NCBI GenBank assembly: GCA_037189645.1
Contig: JBBCIY010000006.1
Location: 1 to 64,000 of the forward strand
Length of the DNA: 64,000 nucleotides
Direction: 5' to 3'
From: Taishania sp037189645
GTDB lineage: Bacteria > Bacteroidota > Bacteroidia > Flavobacteriales_D > Crocinitomicaceae
Part shown: piece after piece, positions 1-9,142 of the stretch
Layout of the letters: each line of letters opens with the position of its first letter
How positions within the stretch are numbered: position 1 is the first letter of the stretch
Program-made: the position numbers and the translations under genes
The notes under the pieces: model-generated
Told to the model about the DNA's origin: nothing
Seen by the model: only the letters and a program-made list of their open reading frames with translations
Databases searched by the model: none

Positions 1-140
1 TGGGATACAGCTATGATGTTACTGTTTCGCAGCTGAACAACGGAGTTTCCGGCGGAGCGCACGAAGTGTCACTGGGACTGAACCTTGCCTGCAAGAAGAA
101 GATCCCTCAGTTCAGAACCATTTCCTGTCCGTCGTTCTAA
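1..140 (+). CDS. PorP/SprF-family T9SS membrane protein (3' end only)
   Basis: Only the last 46 codons are in the window; the reading frame enters at base 3 and ends at a TAA. The fragment has the ending typical of PorP/SprF-like outer-membrane proteins: an alternating beta-strand, a GGAHEVSLGL motif (the family's 'sGsHEisLgy' strand) and a terminal CPSF. In Bacteroidota these proteins are linked to type IX secretion and gliding, often as partners of large type B-sorted surface proteins. A full-length paralogue lies at 9143. The upstream partner, if any, is outside the window. Family assignment rests on a short C-terminus, so confidence is moderate. Confidence 0.6.
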   Translation, partial: GYSYDVTVSQLNNGVSGGAHEVSLGLNLACKKKIPQFRTISCPSF

Positions 141-245
141 AGGTTCTAAAGCCTGTTTTTGATTCATTTTACAATGAAATAATTCTTTGATCCATAGCAC
201 ACATTCATTGTGCCAGGTAGTTGTTGTGTTACTTTTGCTACCGGC

Positions 246-854
246 TTACCAAATCTTCCACCAGGGCTTTTTAGTCTCAGCAGCTTCTTCTTCACCAGGA
301 AAAGATTCTGACGGATCTAGAGCAGGATCAATCAACGGCTCGGGGATTTCCTCAATCACATTAAAGACAGAACGTTTAAATGTATACCGGTAACATGTTG
401 CTGCAGGGTCAATTTCAAAAAAAGGAATCCCCAGTGTTTTCTCAAACAGGTAATGGATCAATCCAGGCCTGTCTTCCTGTTCGCCTTCATACTCAAAAGG
501 AATACCTTCATTCTGGTGGATCTCTCCTTCAGACTCTAGAATTGTGCGCAAAACTTCCCCATTCCTGGTATAATTGACACTAAACGCCATTGACATTTCA
601 GATAAGACAAAAGAAAACGTTTCCTGATCCTTAACGGGGAAGTCGAACCCTGCACTCTCAAACGACAGGAAAACCAACGTTCCTGAATCTGAATAATACA
701 CATCACAATAGGTATTTTTCTTCCAGTTTTCCGAAGCTTCTTCAAAAGGGACTTCTTTGTCGAATACCAGCTTCTCCCCCAATATTTTCTCCAGTCCCGC
801 TACATTATCTTTGTATCTTCTATTGATGACTACACCAGCGATATTCACTCCCAT
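246..854 (-). CDS. hypothetical cytoplasmic protein, about 202 aa
   Basis: I do not recognise this family. The protein is acidic and has no signal peptide or membrane segment, so it is probably cytoplasmic. It begins MGVNIAGVVINRRY and ends in an acidic stretch followed by a Trp-rich tail (KKPWWKIW). The ATG at 854 is preferred to an in-frame TTG two codons upstream, because MGVNIAG reads as a natural start. It is transcribed away from the mannosidase gene and stands alone. A 10-bp hairpin lies about 26 nt upstream of the start. Confidence 0.7.
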   Translation of the reverse strand: MGVNIAGVVINRRYKDNVAGLEKILGEKLVFDKEVPFEEASENWKKNTYCDVYYSDSGTLVFLSFESAGFDFPVKDQETFSFVLSEMSMAFSVNYTRNGEVLRTILESEGEIHQNEGIPFEYEGEQEDRPGLIHYLFEKTLGIPFFEIDPAATCYRYTFKRSVFNVIEEIPEPLIDPALDPSESFPGEEEAAETKKPWWKIW

Positions 855-879
855 AACCAAAGCTTTTACATTGTCTGTT

Positions 880-903
880 AACTTTCCTAAAAGTAGGAAG
901 GTT
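880..903. other. 10-bp hairpin upstream of the hypothetical gene
   Basis: The arms AACTTTCCTA and TAGGAAGGTT pair over 10 bp (one G-U) around a 4-nt loop. No T-run follows on either strand, so it does not look like an intrinsic terminator. It sits in the 5' leader or promoter zone of the minus-strand gene starting at 854 and could be an operator or leader hairpin. Function is unknown. Confidence 0.35.
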
Positions 904-1014
904 ATTTAAAATAAAGTAGTTAAGATAAGTTAAAGGCGCCGGAGAAGCTTATTTTACTAATTATTCAAAATATTATTTTTTTCGAGATAAAAACATATAT
1001 CGATGAAATTTCCC

Positions 1015-1022
1015 TACTTTTG
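1015..1022 (+). promoter_or_regulatory. putative -7 box of the beta-mannosidase gene
   Basis: TACTTTTG matches the Bacteroidota -7 consensus TAnnTTTG exactly and lies 61 nt before the ATG at 1084. No clear -33 TTTG is seen at the usual distance. Confidence 0.4.
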
Positions 1023-1083
1023 AGTATATGCCGACTTCACATGTGGTACTATTTTTCCGGTGGAACCAACCAAACACATATCA

Positions 1084-3567
1084 ATGAAATTGATTCACTT
1101 GCTTTTGTTATTTTGTGCACTCGTCATTCAACCGCTCTATTCTATGGATAAAATCATCAATTGGAAATTCATCAATCCGAAGAACAATGCGTTCGTTGTG
1201 CTTGGCGAAAAAGGAAGTATCCAGGAAGCATTGATCAACGACGGCTACCTGCCGGACCCGTACATCGAAATGAATGAAAGGCTGTTTGAATGGGTGGAAG
1301 AACAAACCTGGGAGCTGACATCCAGCTTTTCACTGACAGCAGAAGAGATCGAATCCCGGATCCTGGACCTGGAGCTGCCTTCCGTTGATACATACGCCGA
1401 CATTTATTTAAACGGAGAGCTCATATTGACCTGCGACAATGCCTTTCTGCCTTATCGTATTACGATCAACAAATGGGTGAAACCGGGGAACAATGAGCTG
1501 AAAGCCGTTTTTACTCCGCCGGTCCTTTACCACAAAGAGTCCTTTGAAAAAGCGAAATACAGATTACCTGCCCCGAACGATACCCATAAGACCGCCATTG
1601 CGCCATATACCCGCAAGCCTCAATACCAATTCGGATGGGACTGGGCATTGAGAATGAATACCATTGGATTCAACAAGCCAGTTAAAATCACGGGTTACCG
1701 ATCCAACAAAATCATTGGAACCAATATCCAGACCATTTCAATGGATCATGGACAGGCACAGCTTTCCATTGCTGTAAAACTGGCCCAATCTCCGGCAGAA
1801 CTGACATGGAACAGCAAACTATTCGGTACGATCAGCTTTAAGCCGGACGGAGCATGGCTGAAAGCAACCATGGCAATGGATCAGCCCAGGCTGTGGTGGC
1901 CAAAACAACATGGAGAGCAGTTTTTATACGAAGATAACTGGGTTTTAACCGATCAGAACGGCACTGTCATTGATGAGAAGCACCTTTCATTCGGAATCAG
2001 AACAGCACAGTTGTTACAGCAGCAGGATGAATTCGGAACTTCCTATGAGATTGTTGTAAACGGGCGCAAGATTTTCTGCAAAGGAGGGAATTACATTCCC
2101 CAGGAAATGTTCCCTGCAAAAGTAACGGATGCATCTGTCCGTAAATTAATCGAACAGATGGACCTTGCCAATTTCAACATGGTCCGTGTCTGGGGTGGCG
2201 GCTATTACCCGGATGAAGTCTTCTTTGAAGAGTGCGACAAACGGGGAATCATGATCTGGCAGGATTTCATGTTTGCCTGCTCCATGTACCCGGGAACAGA
2301 TGAGTTTCTGGCGAATGTAAAACGGGAGTTTGATTACCACATTCCAAGAATGACAAGCCATCCGTCGGTAGTACTGCTGAATGGAAATAACGAAGTGGAT
2401 GTTGCCTGGAAAAACTGGGGATTCCAGCTCAAATACGGCTTGTTCGGTAAGTCTGCAAAAGAAATCGAAAAAGCATACGATGATCTGTTTAAACAACTTC
2501 TTCCTGCACGCATTTCCGAATTTTCGACTGTTCCCTACATTCACACAAGCCCTTTGAGCAACTGGGGAAAAGCAGAATATTACCAACACGGATCGCAGCA
2601 TTACTGGGGCGTGTGGCACGGAAAGGACCCGATCGAAGATTTCGGGAATAAAAGCGGGCGGTTCAATGCTGAGTACGGTTTCCAGAGCTTTCCCGAATAC
2701 TCTACGCTTAGTGCCGCGATTGATAAAAAAGGCTGGAGCCTGGAATCCGAAGTAATGAAACTCCGGCAAAAAAGCTATGTTGGAAACGGGATGATAAAAA
2801 AACATTCAGACATCCTGTTCGGTGAAACGGATGATTTTGAAACATTCATTTATCATTCTCAACTGACGCAGGCAAAAGCCGTAGGAATCGCTATTGCAGC
2901 CCACAGGACCGACTGGCCCCGTTGCGCCGGAACGATCTACTGGCAGGTAAACGACTGCTGGCCCGCTCCCACCTGGTCGAGCGTGGATTATTACGGGAAC
3001 TGGAAGGCTTTGCACTATGAAGTACAGAAAGACTATGAAAATGTAGCTGTACTGGCTGTGGAACGCAAACTTCACCAGAAAGAATTTTACATTGTAAATG
3101 ACTGGACGGAAGAATACCATACAGATGTCTGCTTCGATTTTTACGACCTGAACGGGAACTGGAAGGGGCAATACACTTTTTTCGTGGATATACGGCCCCA
3201 GGCGGTTATTTCTCTTCCTGTATTCGACCTGATGGACCATCCTCTTTCGGATTATATTGTAGCAGCCAGCTGGAAAAGTAAAGCCGGAGAAGATCTCCAA
3301 CGCACATTTTACAACAACAGCTCACAAGCTCCCTATCCTGCACAGCCTGCAATCAGCATTCAGCTTCAGGCGGATGAAAAGGGAGAAACGGAACTGATCC
3401 TGGAGACAGACAAACCTCTGATCAGCTGCTGGATATATGCGGAGGAAAAACCACTCCACCTGGACAGGAATTTTGAAACCCTCCTTCCCGGAAGGCATGT
3501 ATTCAAAATAAACAGCAAAGAAAAATTAAATACAACGGATATTAAAGTAAGATTCCTGGCAAATTAA
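1084..3567 (+). CDS. secreted beta-mannosidase, glycoside hydrolase family 2
   Basis: A GH2 beta-mannosidase that removes terminal beta-mannose from mannan oligosaccharides or glycoprotein glycans. The ATG at 1084 gives a clean signal peptide (MKLIHLLLLFCALV), so the protein is probably periplasmic or exported; a GTG 24 nt upstream is less likely. At about 827 aa it has the usual length. The order is an N-terminal jelly-roll with sugar-binding strands, an Ig-like domain containing RLWWPKQHG, and a TIM barrel with WGGGYYPDEVFFEECD. The general acid/base is E437 in NGNNE and the nucleophile E530 in NAEYGFQS. There is no T9SS tail. The next gene (42 bp downstream) encodes a secreted GH-like protein, suggesting a small glycan-degrading pair. 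Confidence 0.92.
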   Translation: MKLIHLLLLFCALVIQPLYSMDKIINWKFINPKNNAFVVLGEKGSIQEALINDGYLPDPYIEMNERLFEWVEEQTWELTSSFSLTAEEIESRILDLELPSVDTYADIYLNGELILTCDNAFLPYRITINKWVKPGNNELKAVFTPPVLYHKESFEKAKYRLPAPNDTHKTAIAPYTRKPQYQFGWDWALRMNTIGFNKPVKITGYRSNKIIGTNIQTISMDHGQAQLSIAVKLAQSPAELTWNSKLFGTISFKPDGAWLKATMAMDQPRLWWPKQHGEQFLYEDNWVLTDQNGTVIDEKHLSFGIRTAQLLQQQDEFGTSYEIVVNGRKIFCKGGNYIPQEMFPAKVTDASVRKLIEQMDLANFNMVRVWGGGYYPDEVFFEECDKRGIMIWQDFMFACSMYPGTDEFLANVKREFDYHIPRMTSHPSVVLLNGNNEVDVAWKNWGFQLKYGLFGKSAKEIEKAYDDLFKQLLPARISEFSTVPYIHTSPLSNWGKAEYYQHGSQHYWGVWHGKDPIEDFGNKSGRFNAEYGFQSFPEYSTLSAAIDKKGWSLESEVMKLRQKSYVGNGMIKKHSDILFGETDDFETFIYHSQLTQAKAVGIAIAAHRTDWPRCAGTIYWQVNDCWPAPTWSSVDYYGNWKALHYEVQKDYENVAVLAVERKLHQKEFYIVNDWTEEYHTDVCFDFYDLNGNWKGQYTFFVDIRPQAVISLPVFDLMDHPLSDYIVAASWKSKAGEDLQRTFYNNSSQAPYPAQPAISIQLQADEKGETELILETDKPLISCWIYAEEKPLHLDRNFETLLPGRHVFKINSKEKLNTTDIKVRFLAN

Positions 3568-3609
3568 CCGCTTTTTAGCTAAATTAGCCATGGATCAATA
3601 CACAAACCT

Positions 3610-5391
3610 ATGAAAACACTTTTACAGGCATTCTTTATTTTATCCGCTTCATCGTTTGTAACAGCGCAAGACAATCGCCCGATCGGGATCAACTTAGCCG
3701 GGGTAGTCGACTATTCCAGTGAGCTTGTCTTTACAGACGCATTCAAACAAAGCCGGCCGTGGACTCCAGCCAATGCAGACGGATCAGGCCCGTGGGACAC
3801 GGAAATAGAAATTCCACTGAACGCAAAAGGTTTCCCGGTAAGCATTCCGTATTCGGATGGAGTGAATCCACCTCAAAAAGTGAAAAGCCTGATGTTGTGG
3901 GATATTGACGGGGGAAGGCCGGACGGCGATTACCGGCTGATTGTAGAAGGTACGGGAACCGTATCACTGAATATCGGCGCTGCAGGAACATTTACCTGTC
4001 CTGTTGATACGATCGTTACCGTCAACGGAGGTGTCGTTCTTGACATCCTGGAATCAGACATCAATGACCCCATCAACGATATCAAATTCATTTACCCTGA
4101 CTACGTAAACACGTATCAGAACCATACTTTCCGGGCGGATTTCCTGGACTTCCTGGAAGATTTCCAGGTCATTCGTTTTATGGACTGGCTGCGGACGAAT
4201 AATTCAACGGTTGCATCCTGGGAGGAACGTTCAGAATATGACTATTATACACAGGCACTCAACTCAGGTGTATCCTGGGAATACATCATTGAGCTGGCAA
4301 ACCTGACCAATAAGGACATCTGGATCAACATACCGCACCTGGCAGATGATGATTACATCGAACAGCTCGCGCAGCTGCTGCACAATGAGCTGAATGCAAA
4401 CATAAAGATCTACCTGGAATACAGCAATGAAGTGTGGAACGCAATGTTCACGCAATCCCAGGATGCAACAAGCCTCGGAACAGCATTAGGATATACAGGG
4501 CAGCCCTGGGAAATTTCATGGAAATATACAGCCAAACGGTCCGCAGATATTTTTCACATCTTCGAAAATGTATTCACAGACCCTTCACGATTAATAAAAA
4601 CAATCCCTTCCCAGGCGGCCAACAGTTGGTTGTCCAACCAATTGGTTACGTATTTCAATGATCCGGCATACAATCCCCACAACGTTACTGCCGACGCCAT
4701 CGCCATCGCACCCTATTTTGCAGGAAATGTAGCAAACGATATTGTTGATGAAAACCTTGTGGACGATATTACCGTCGAGGAAATTGTGCAACGAATGGAA
4801 AATTCGCTCGGAGAGGCCCTTCAATTTATGACAGACAGCAGACAGGTTGCCGATAATAACGGATTGGAGCTGATCTGCTACGAAGCCGGGCAGCACCTGG
4901 TCGCCACAGGAGCCAACGTAGATATCGACGAGCTGACTGAAAAACTGATCCAGGCAAATCATCACCCGGATCTGCAGGATGTATATTGCCGGTACCTGGA
5001 CAACTGGTATGATTCCGTGGGAACGCTTATGGCTCACTTTTCATCCCACGGAACCTACTCTAAGTGGGGAAGCTGGGGAGTGAAAGAAACAATGAATGAC
5101 CTGAATAACCCCAAATACCTGGCTCTGCAAAACTGTGTATTCAGCGACAACAATCTGCTGCTCGACGAATTGTATTCATCCATTGTTTTGGGACTGTACC
5201 CCAATCCAGCCGAAAGTCAGTTGTTTTTACCGGGAGAATTACATGGAAAAGAATACAGCATCTATGATCTTACGGGCCAGCTCATTGAGAAAGGAATGGT
5301 TGATCATTCCGTTGATGTGACAAAGCTGCATCCGGGTGTTTATATTCTGAACATCGACGGTACTTCTCAGAAATTTATAAAATCCAGGTAA
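3610..5391 (+). CDS. T9SS-secreted protein with a GH-A-like (putative glycosidase) core
   Basis: A 593-aa protein with a signal peptide (MKTLLQAFFILSASSFVTAQ) and a T9SS type A sorting domain at about residues 525-593 (LYPNPAESQ through YILNIDGTSQKFIKSR), so it is surface-exposed or released. After an N-terminal beta-rich part, the centre contains YLEYSNEVWN (E270/E274) and CYEAGQH (E425). The spacing and context resemble the acid/base and nucleophile glutamates of TIM-barrel clan GH-A hydrolases. I cannot name a GH family. Its position 42 bp after the beta-mannosidase gene suggests action on the same polysaccharide, but that is inference. Confidence 0.75.
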   Translation: MKTLLQAFFILSASSFVTAQDNRPIGINLAGVVDYSSELVFTDAFKQSRPWTPANADGSGPWDTEIEIPLNAKGFPVSIPYSDGVNPPQKVKSLMLWDIDGGRPDGDYRLIVEGTGTVSLNIGAAGTFTCPVDTIVTVNGGVVLDILESDINDPINDIKFIYPDYVNTYQNHTFRADFLDFLEDFQVIRFMDWLRTNNSTVASWEERSEYDYYTQALNSGVSWEYIIELANLTNKDIWINIPHLADDDYIEQLAQLLHNELNANIKIYLEYSNEVWNAMFTQSQDATSLGTALGYTGQPWEISWKYTAKRSADIFHIFENVFTDPSRLIKTIPSQAANSWLSNQLVTYFNDPAYNPHNVTADAIAIAPYFAGNVANDIVDENLVDDITVEEIVQRMENSLGEALQFMTDSRQVADNNGLELICYEAGQHLVATGANVDIDELTEKLIQANHHPDLQDVYCRYLDNWYDSVGTLMAHFSSHGTYSKWGSWGVKETMNDLNNPKYLALQNCVFSDNNLLLDELYSSIVLGLYPNPAESQLFLPGELHGKEYSIYDLTGQLIEKGMVDHSVDVTKLHPGVYILNIDGTSQKFIKSR

Positions 5392-5442
5392 GCACCGGAT
5401 CCCCGGTTATCATACGGTTTTTCAGACCTGGCATGATACTAC

Positions 5443-5477
5443 AAAAAATCCTCCTGATGAAATACACCAGGAGGATT
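5443..5477 (-). terminator. intrinsic terminator of icd
   Basis: Read on the minus strand, a perfect 10-bp stem (AATCCTCCTG / CAGGAGGATT, 11-nt loop) is followed by a T-run. It lies 20 bp beyond the icd stop codon. Confidence 0.85.
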
Positions 5478-5496
5478 GTATGATCTTAATCAACGA

Positions 5497-7692
5497 TTAA
5501 AAAGTCAGCGCACTGTTCAGTGTTTCACTCGGGCGCATTGCACTGGAAGCCAGCTCATCGTTCGGGAAGTAATACCCCCCGATGTTCTGAGGTTTTCCCT
5601 GAGCTCCGATCAGTTCTTCATTGATCTTTGCTTCGTTCTCCGTCAAAGCCTTCGCCAACGGTACGAAATGAGCAGCCAATTCTGCATCTTTTGTCTGGTT
5701 CGCCAATGCTTCCGCCCAGTACATCGCCAGGTAGAAGTGAGAACCACGGTTGTCGATCTGTCCTACTTTGCGGGCAGGAGACTTATCGTTTGCCAGGAAT
5801 TTTTCCGTCGCTTCATCCAGCGTTTCAGCAAGCACCATCGCTTTCGGGTTGTTCTGTGTCTGCGACAGATGCTCCAGGGAAGCGCCCAATGCCAGGAATT
5901 CGCCTAGCGAATCCCAACGCAGGTATCCTTCTTCCAGGAACTGCTCAACGTGTTTCGGAGCCGAACCTCCGGCACCTGTTTCAAACAACCCTCCTCCATT
6001 CATCAGCGGAACAATGGACAGCATTTTTGCAGAAGTCCCCAGTTCCAGAATCGGGAACAGATCCGTCAGGTAATCACGCAGCACATTCCCTGTAACTGAG
6101 ATCGTATCTTCTCCTTTCCTGATCCTTGCCAGGGAGAATTTTGTGGCCTCCACCGGGTTCAGGATACGGATGTCCAGTCCTGTCGTGTCATAATCAGCCA
6201 GGTATTTGTTTACTTTTTTAATGATCTCTCTATCGTGAGCCCTGTTTTCATCCAGCCAGAAAACCGCAGGAGTATTTGACAAACGGGCTCTGTTTACTGC
6301 CAGTTTCACCCAATCCTGGATAGGTGCATCTTTTGTCTGGCACATTCTGAAAATATCACCTTCTTCAACTGTTTGTTCGAAGAATACACGACCATTCGCA
6401 TCAGACACACGGATTGTTCCGTCTGCCTCAGCCTGGAATGTCTTGTCATGAGAACCATATTCCTCCGCTTTCTGGGCCATCAGCCCCACATTCGGAACCG
6501 ATCCGATCGTTTTCGGGTCTAGAGCCCCATTCTGTTTCGCTTCTTCAATTACAGCCTGGTACACACCCGCGTAGCATCTGTCCGGGATAATTGCCAGCGT
6601 ATCCTGCTGCTTGCCTGCCGCATTCCACATCTGTCCGGAAGTACGGATCATTGCCGGCATAGAAGCATCAACGATTACATCAGACGGAACGTGCAGGTTA
6701 GTGATTCCCTTATCGGAATTTACCATTGCCAGCGCCGGTCCGTTTGCAATTGCAGCATCAATGGCAGCTTTTACCTCCGCTTCTTTCGCATTTCCTGCAA
6801 TTTTAGCGTATACTTCTCCCAGTCCATTGTTTTTATTGATCCCCAGCTCTCTGAACAAATCAGCATATGTTGCAAATACATCCTTGAAATACACTTCAAC
6901 GATCGCTCCAAAGATAATCGGGTCCGAAACCTTCATCATTGTCGCTTTCAGGTGAGCAGACAGCAGGACACCCTCGGCTTTCGCCTCTTCGATCGTTTCC
7001 GCAACGAATGCTTTCAACGCCTTCAGGTTCATCACCGAAGAATCAATGACTTCTCCCGCTTTTAACGGAGCCAGTCCTTTCAACTCTTTTACCGCTCCGT
7101 CTTTACCGGCAAATTCGATCCTGAATTGCGTATCGCCTTCAACCGTAACTGATTTTTCGGTTCCGTAGAAATCTCCCGCATTCATATGAGCCACCTTTGT
7201 TTTTGAATCTTTCGACCAGGCTCCCATTGAGTGAGGATTGGCTTTCGCATAATTTTTAACCGCTTTGGGCGCACGACGATCCGAGTTCCCTTCACGCAAA
7301 ACAGGGTTCACTGCGGATCCCAGTACTTTCGCATACGCAGCTTTAACGGCTTTTTCCTCATCGGTGGTCGCTTCATCCGGGTAATCCGGCACGGCATAAC
7401 CTGCTTTTTGCAGCTCAGCAATCGCTCCTTTCAACTGAGGAATAGACGCTGAAATATTGGGTAATTTAATGATATTCGCATCCGGGGTCTTTGCCAGCTC
7501 TCCCAGTTCTGCCAAGGCATCCGGATAATCCGTAAAATTAGCCAGGATCCTTCCCGCTAATGAGATATCCCTCAACTCTACATCAATGTCTGCTTTGGCC
7601 GCAAATGCCTTAAGGATCGGTAAAAACGAATAAGTAGCCAACAAAGGGGCCTCGTCTGTTTTTGTGTAAATAATCGTTGATTTATTGCTCAT
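5497..7692 (-). CDS. icd: NADP-dependent isocitrate dehydrogenase, monomeric type
   Basis: Oxidatively decarboxylates isocitrate to 2-oxoglutarate with NADP+ (TCA cycle, NADPH supply) in the cytoplasm. The 731-aa length and the N-terminus (STIIYTKTDEAPLLATYS) are those of the monomeric IDH-II class, about 740 aa, which is unrelated in size to the 45-kDa dimeric enzymes. Recognisable family blocks include LPNISASIPQLKGAIAELQ, REGNSDRRAPKAVKNYAK near residue 135, and the GGLFETGAGGSAPKHVEQF block near residue 575. The gene stands alone with its own promoter (7753-7783) and terminator. Confidence 0.95.
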   Translation of the reverse strand: MSNKSTIIYTKTDEAPLLATYSFLPILKAFAAKADIDVELRDISLAGRILANFTDYPDALAELGELAKTPDANIIKLPNISASIPQLKGAIAELQKAGYAVPDYPDEATTDEEKAVKAAYAKVLGSAVNPVLREGNSDRRAPKAVKNYAKANPHSMGAWSKDSKTKVAHMNAGDFYGTEKSVTVEGDTQFRIEFAGKDGAVKELKGLAPLKAGEVIDSSVMNLKALKAFVAETIEEAKAEGVLLSAHLKATMMKVSDPIIFGAIVEVYFKDVFATYADLFRELGINKNNGLGEVYAKIAGNAKEAEVKAAIDAAIANGPALAMVNSDKGITNLHVPSDVIVDASMPAMIRTSGQMWNAAGKQQDTLAIIPDRCYAGVYQAVIEEAKQNGALDPKTIGSVPNVGLMAQKAEEYGSHDKTFQAEADGTIRVSDANGRVFFEQTVEEGDIFRMCQTKDAPIQDWVKLAVNRARLSNTPAVFWLDENRAHDREIIKKVNKYLADYDTTGLDIRILNPVEATKFSLARIRKGEDTISVTGNVLRDYLTDLFPILELGTSAKMLSIVPLMNGGGLFETGAGGSAPKHVEQFLEEGYLRWDSLGEFLALGASLEHLSQTQNNPKAMVLAETLDEATEKFLANDKSPARKVGQIDNRGSHFYLAMYWAEALANQTKDAELAAHFVPLAKALTENEAKINEELIGAQGKPQNIGGYYFPNDELASSAMRPSETLNSALTF

Positions 7693-7752
7693 TGTATAAC
7701 TTGATTTTAGTGAAAAACACTGATTCTACATCTAACTAAGTAATATGCGCGA

Positions 7753-7783
7753 CAAATTTAATGGAACAAAACGGATATGCAAA
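7753..7783 (-). promoter_or_regulatory. icd promoter (-33 TTTG, N19, -7 TAAATTTG)
   Basis: On the minus strand, TTTG (7783-7780) is separated by 19 nt from TAAATTTG (7760-7753). Both boxes and the spacing match the Bacteroidota primary sigma-factor consensus. The icd start codon is about 60 nt downstream. Confidence 0.7.
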
Positions 7784-7873
7784 TCATTTTTATTAAAAGA
7801 GTAAAATCGTTCTTCACATTTTATTTTTCAAAAACTCCCTGGTAATTTAATTTCATAAATTAAATAATTGGCT

Positions 7874-7881
7874 TATTTTTG
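7874..7881 (+). promoter_or_regulatory. putative -7 box for the surface protein/porP pair
   Basis: TATTTTTG is an exact TAnnTTTG match 24 nt upstream of the ATG at 7906. A -33 box is not obvious. It also argues against using the in-frame TTG at 7879 as the start, since that codon overlaps the box. Confidence 0.45.
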
Positions 7882-7905
7882 TTGCTTATTGAAAATTCAA
7901 TTCGT

Positions 7906-9138
7906 ATGACTAAATCAGCTTTGTATAGTTGGGTGCTAACAATAATCATTGCTTTCTCCTTCACATTCAATTCCCTGTCCTGTGTTGTTGATGTAGCCAT
8001 TTTACAAGGAAACGCGATCACCATGTGCCCGGGGATGGAAGACGGACTTTCCGCGACTCCCGGATATACGCAATATACCTGGTCCGGTCCGGTGACAGGC
8101 AACGGAGAAACTGCTACGGCAAACGGCAATGGCTGGATCTATGTCGACGCGACCGATAATGTAGGATGTATCTCCAGGGACTCTATCCTCGTGACACTTT
8201 ATCCTGATCTTAACCCTACACTTTCTTCCAGTGAAGGTCTGAATATCTGTTCCACCATCAATGGAACAACACTTAGCCTCGACCAGGCTTACGACACGTA
8301 TCTGTGGGAAGACGGGTCGACCTCTCCTACCCTGTTTGTTACGGAATCGGGAGAATACAAAGTAATTGTCAGCGATGCGAACGGCTGTACCGATTCCACA
8401 TCCATCACCATCAATTTCGTTGAATTCACGCTGGAAGCGATCGGAGGATCTACGGTCTGTTCCGGTTCCTACTTAATGCTTGAAGCAGGCGGCGGTGATG
8501 TTTACGCCTGGTCAACCAATGAATTTACCCCATCCATTGTAGTCGCTCCTACAGAAACAACGACTTATTCGGTAACGATATACAAAGGAGCCTGCTATGA
8601 AACGCTCAGCATTTCGGTTTCCGTAGCCAACCTGGGACCTCACGATATGCCCGATACGATCTATGTACTTCCCGGGCAGACAGAATATGTGTACGGACCT
8701 GCCAATTTTGATACTTACCTGTGGTCACCGGCCGAAAATGTCACGTCTACCTCGCAATCAGGAACAGGGTACATCGGAACATCATCGGGAGATGTCACAC
8801 TGGTAGCTACAAACAACACCATAGGCTGCTCCATGACGCATACCGTACATTTCAAATTAATCGAAGTGACCATCCCCGAAGGTTTTTCACCCAACGGAGA
8901 CGGGATCAATGACCTTTTTGAAATTCCGGAAGTTTTTGAATTCAGAAACGTGGAGCTGAAAGTATGGAACAGATGGGGCGACATTGTCTTTGAATCCAGC
9001 CACTACAGGAACGACTGGGACGGAACGTGCCAATCCAGCTTCTGCCTGGGAAGCGGTACCCTGCCTGAAGGAACGTATTTTTATACACTTATCATCGAAG
9101 GACACAAATTTGATAGTTTCCTTACATTAAAGAAATAA
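7906..9138 (+). CDS. surface protein with T9SS type B (CHU_C-like) sorting domain
   Basis: About 410 aa. The start is the ATG at 7906, followed by a hydrophobic signal sequence (residues ~8-25). The middle consists of Cys-containing Ig/PKD-like beta repeats, with recurring strands such as YTWSGPVTG, YLWEDGSTSP, YAWSTNEFTP and YLWSPAENVT. The C-terminal ~85 residues have the hallmarks of a type B sorting domain: FSPNGDGINDLFEIP, LKVWNRWGDIVFES, WDGT and GTYFYTLII. Such proteins are exported by the T9SS and often need a dedicated PorP/SprF partner. Here a PorP/SprF gene starts 4 bp after the stop. The likely role is adhesion or matrix; no enzyme domain was seen. Confidence 0.85.
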   Translation: MTKSALYSWVLTIIIAFSFTFNSLSCVVDVAILQGNAITMCPGMEDGLSATPGYTQYTWSGPVTGNGETATANGNGWIYVDATDNVGCISRDSILVTLYPDLNPTLSSSEGLNICSTINGTTLSLDQAYDTYLWEDGSTSPTLFVTESGEYKVIVSDANGCTDSTSITINFVEFTLEAIGGSTVCSGSYLMLEAGGGDVYAWSTNEFTPSIVVAPTETTTYSVTIYKGACYETLSISVSVANLGPHDMPDTIYVLPGQTEYVYGPANFDTYLWSPAENVTSTSQSGTGYIGTSSGDVTLVATNNTIGCSMTHTVHFKLIEVTIPEGFSPNGDGINDLFEIPEVFEFRNVELKVWNRWGDIVFESSHYRNDWDGTCQSSFCLGSGTLPEGTYFYTLIIEGHKFDSFLTLKK

Positions 9139-9142
9139 GAAA

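Noticed and set aside
2146..2805. Minus-strand frame of 219 codons
   Set aside because: Antisense shadow of the GH2 beta-mannosidase gene.
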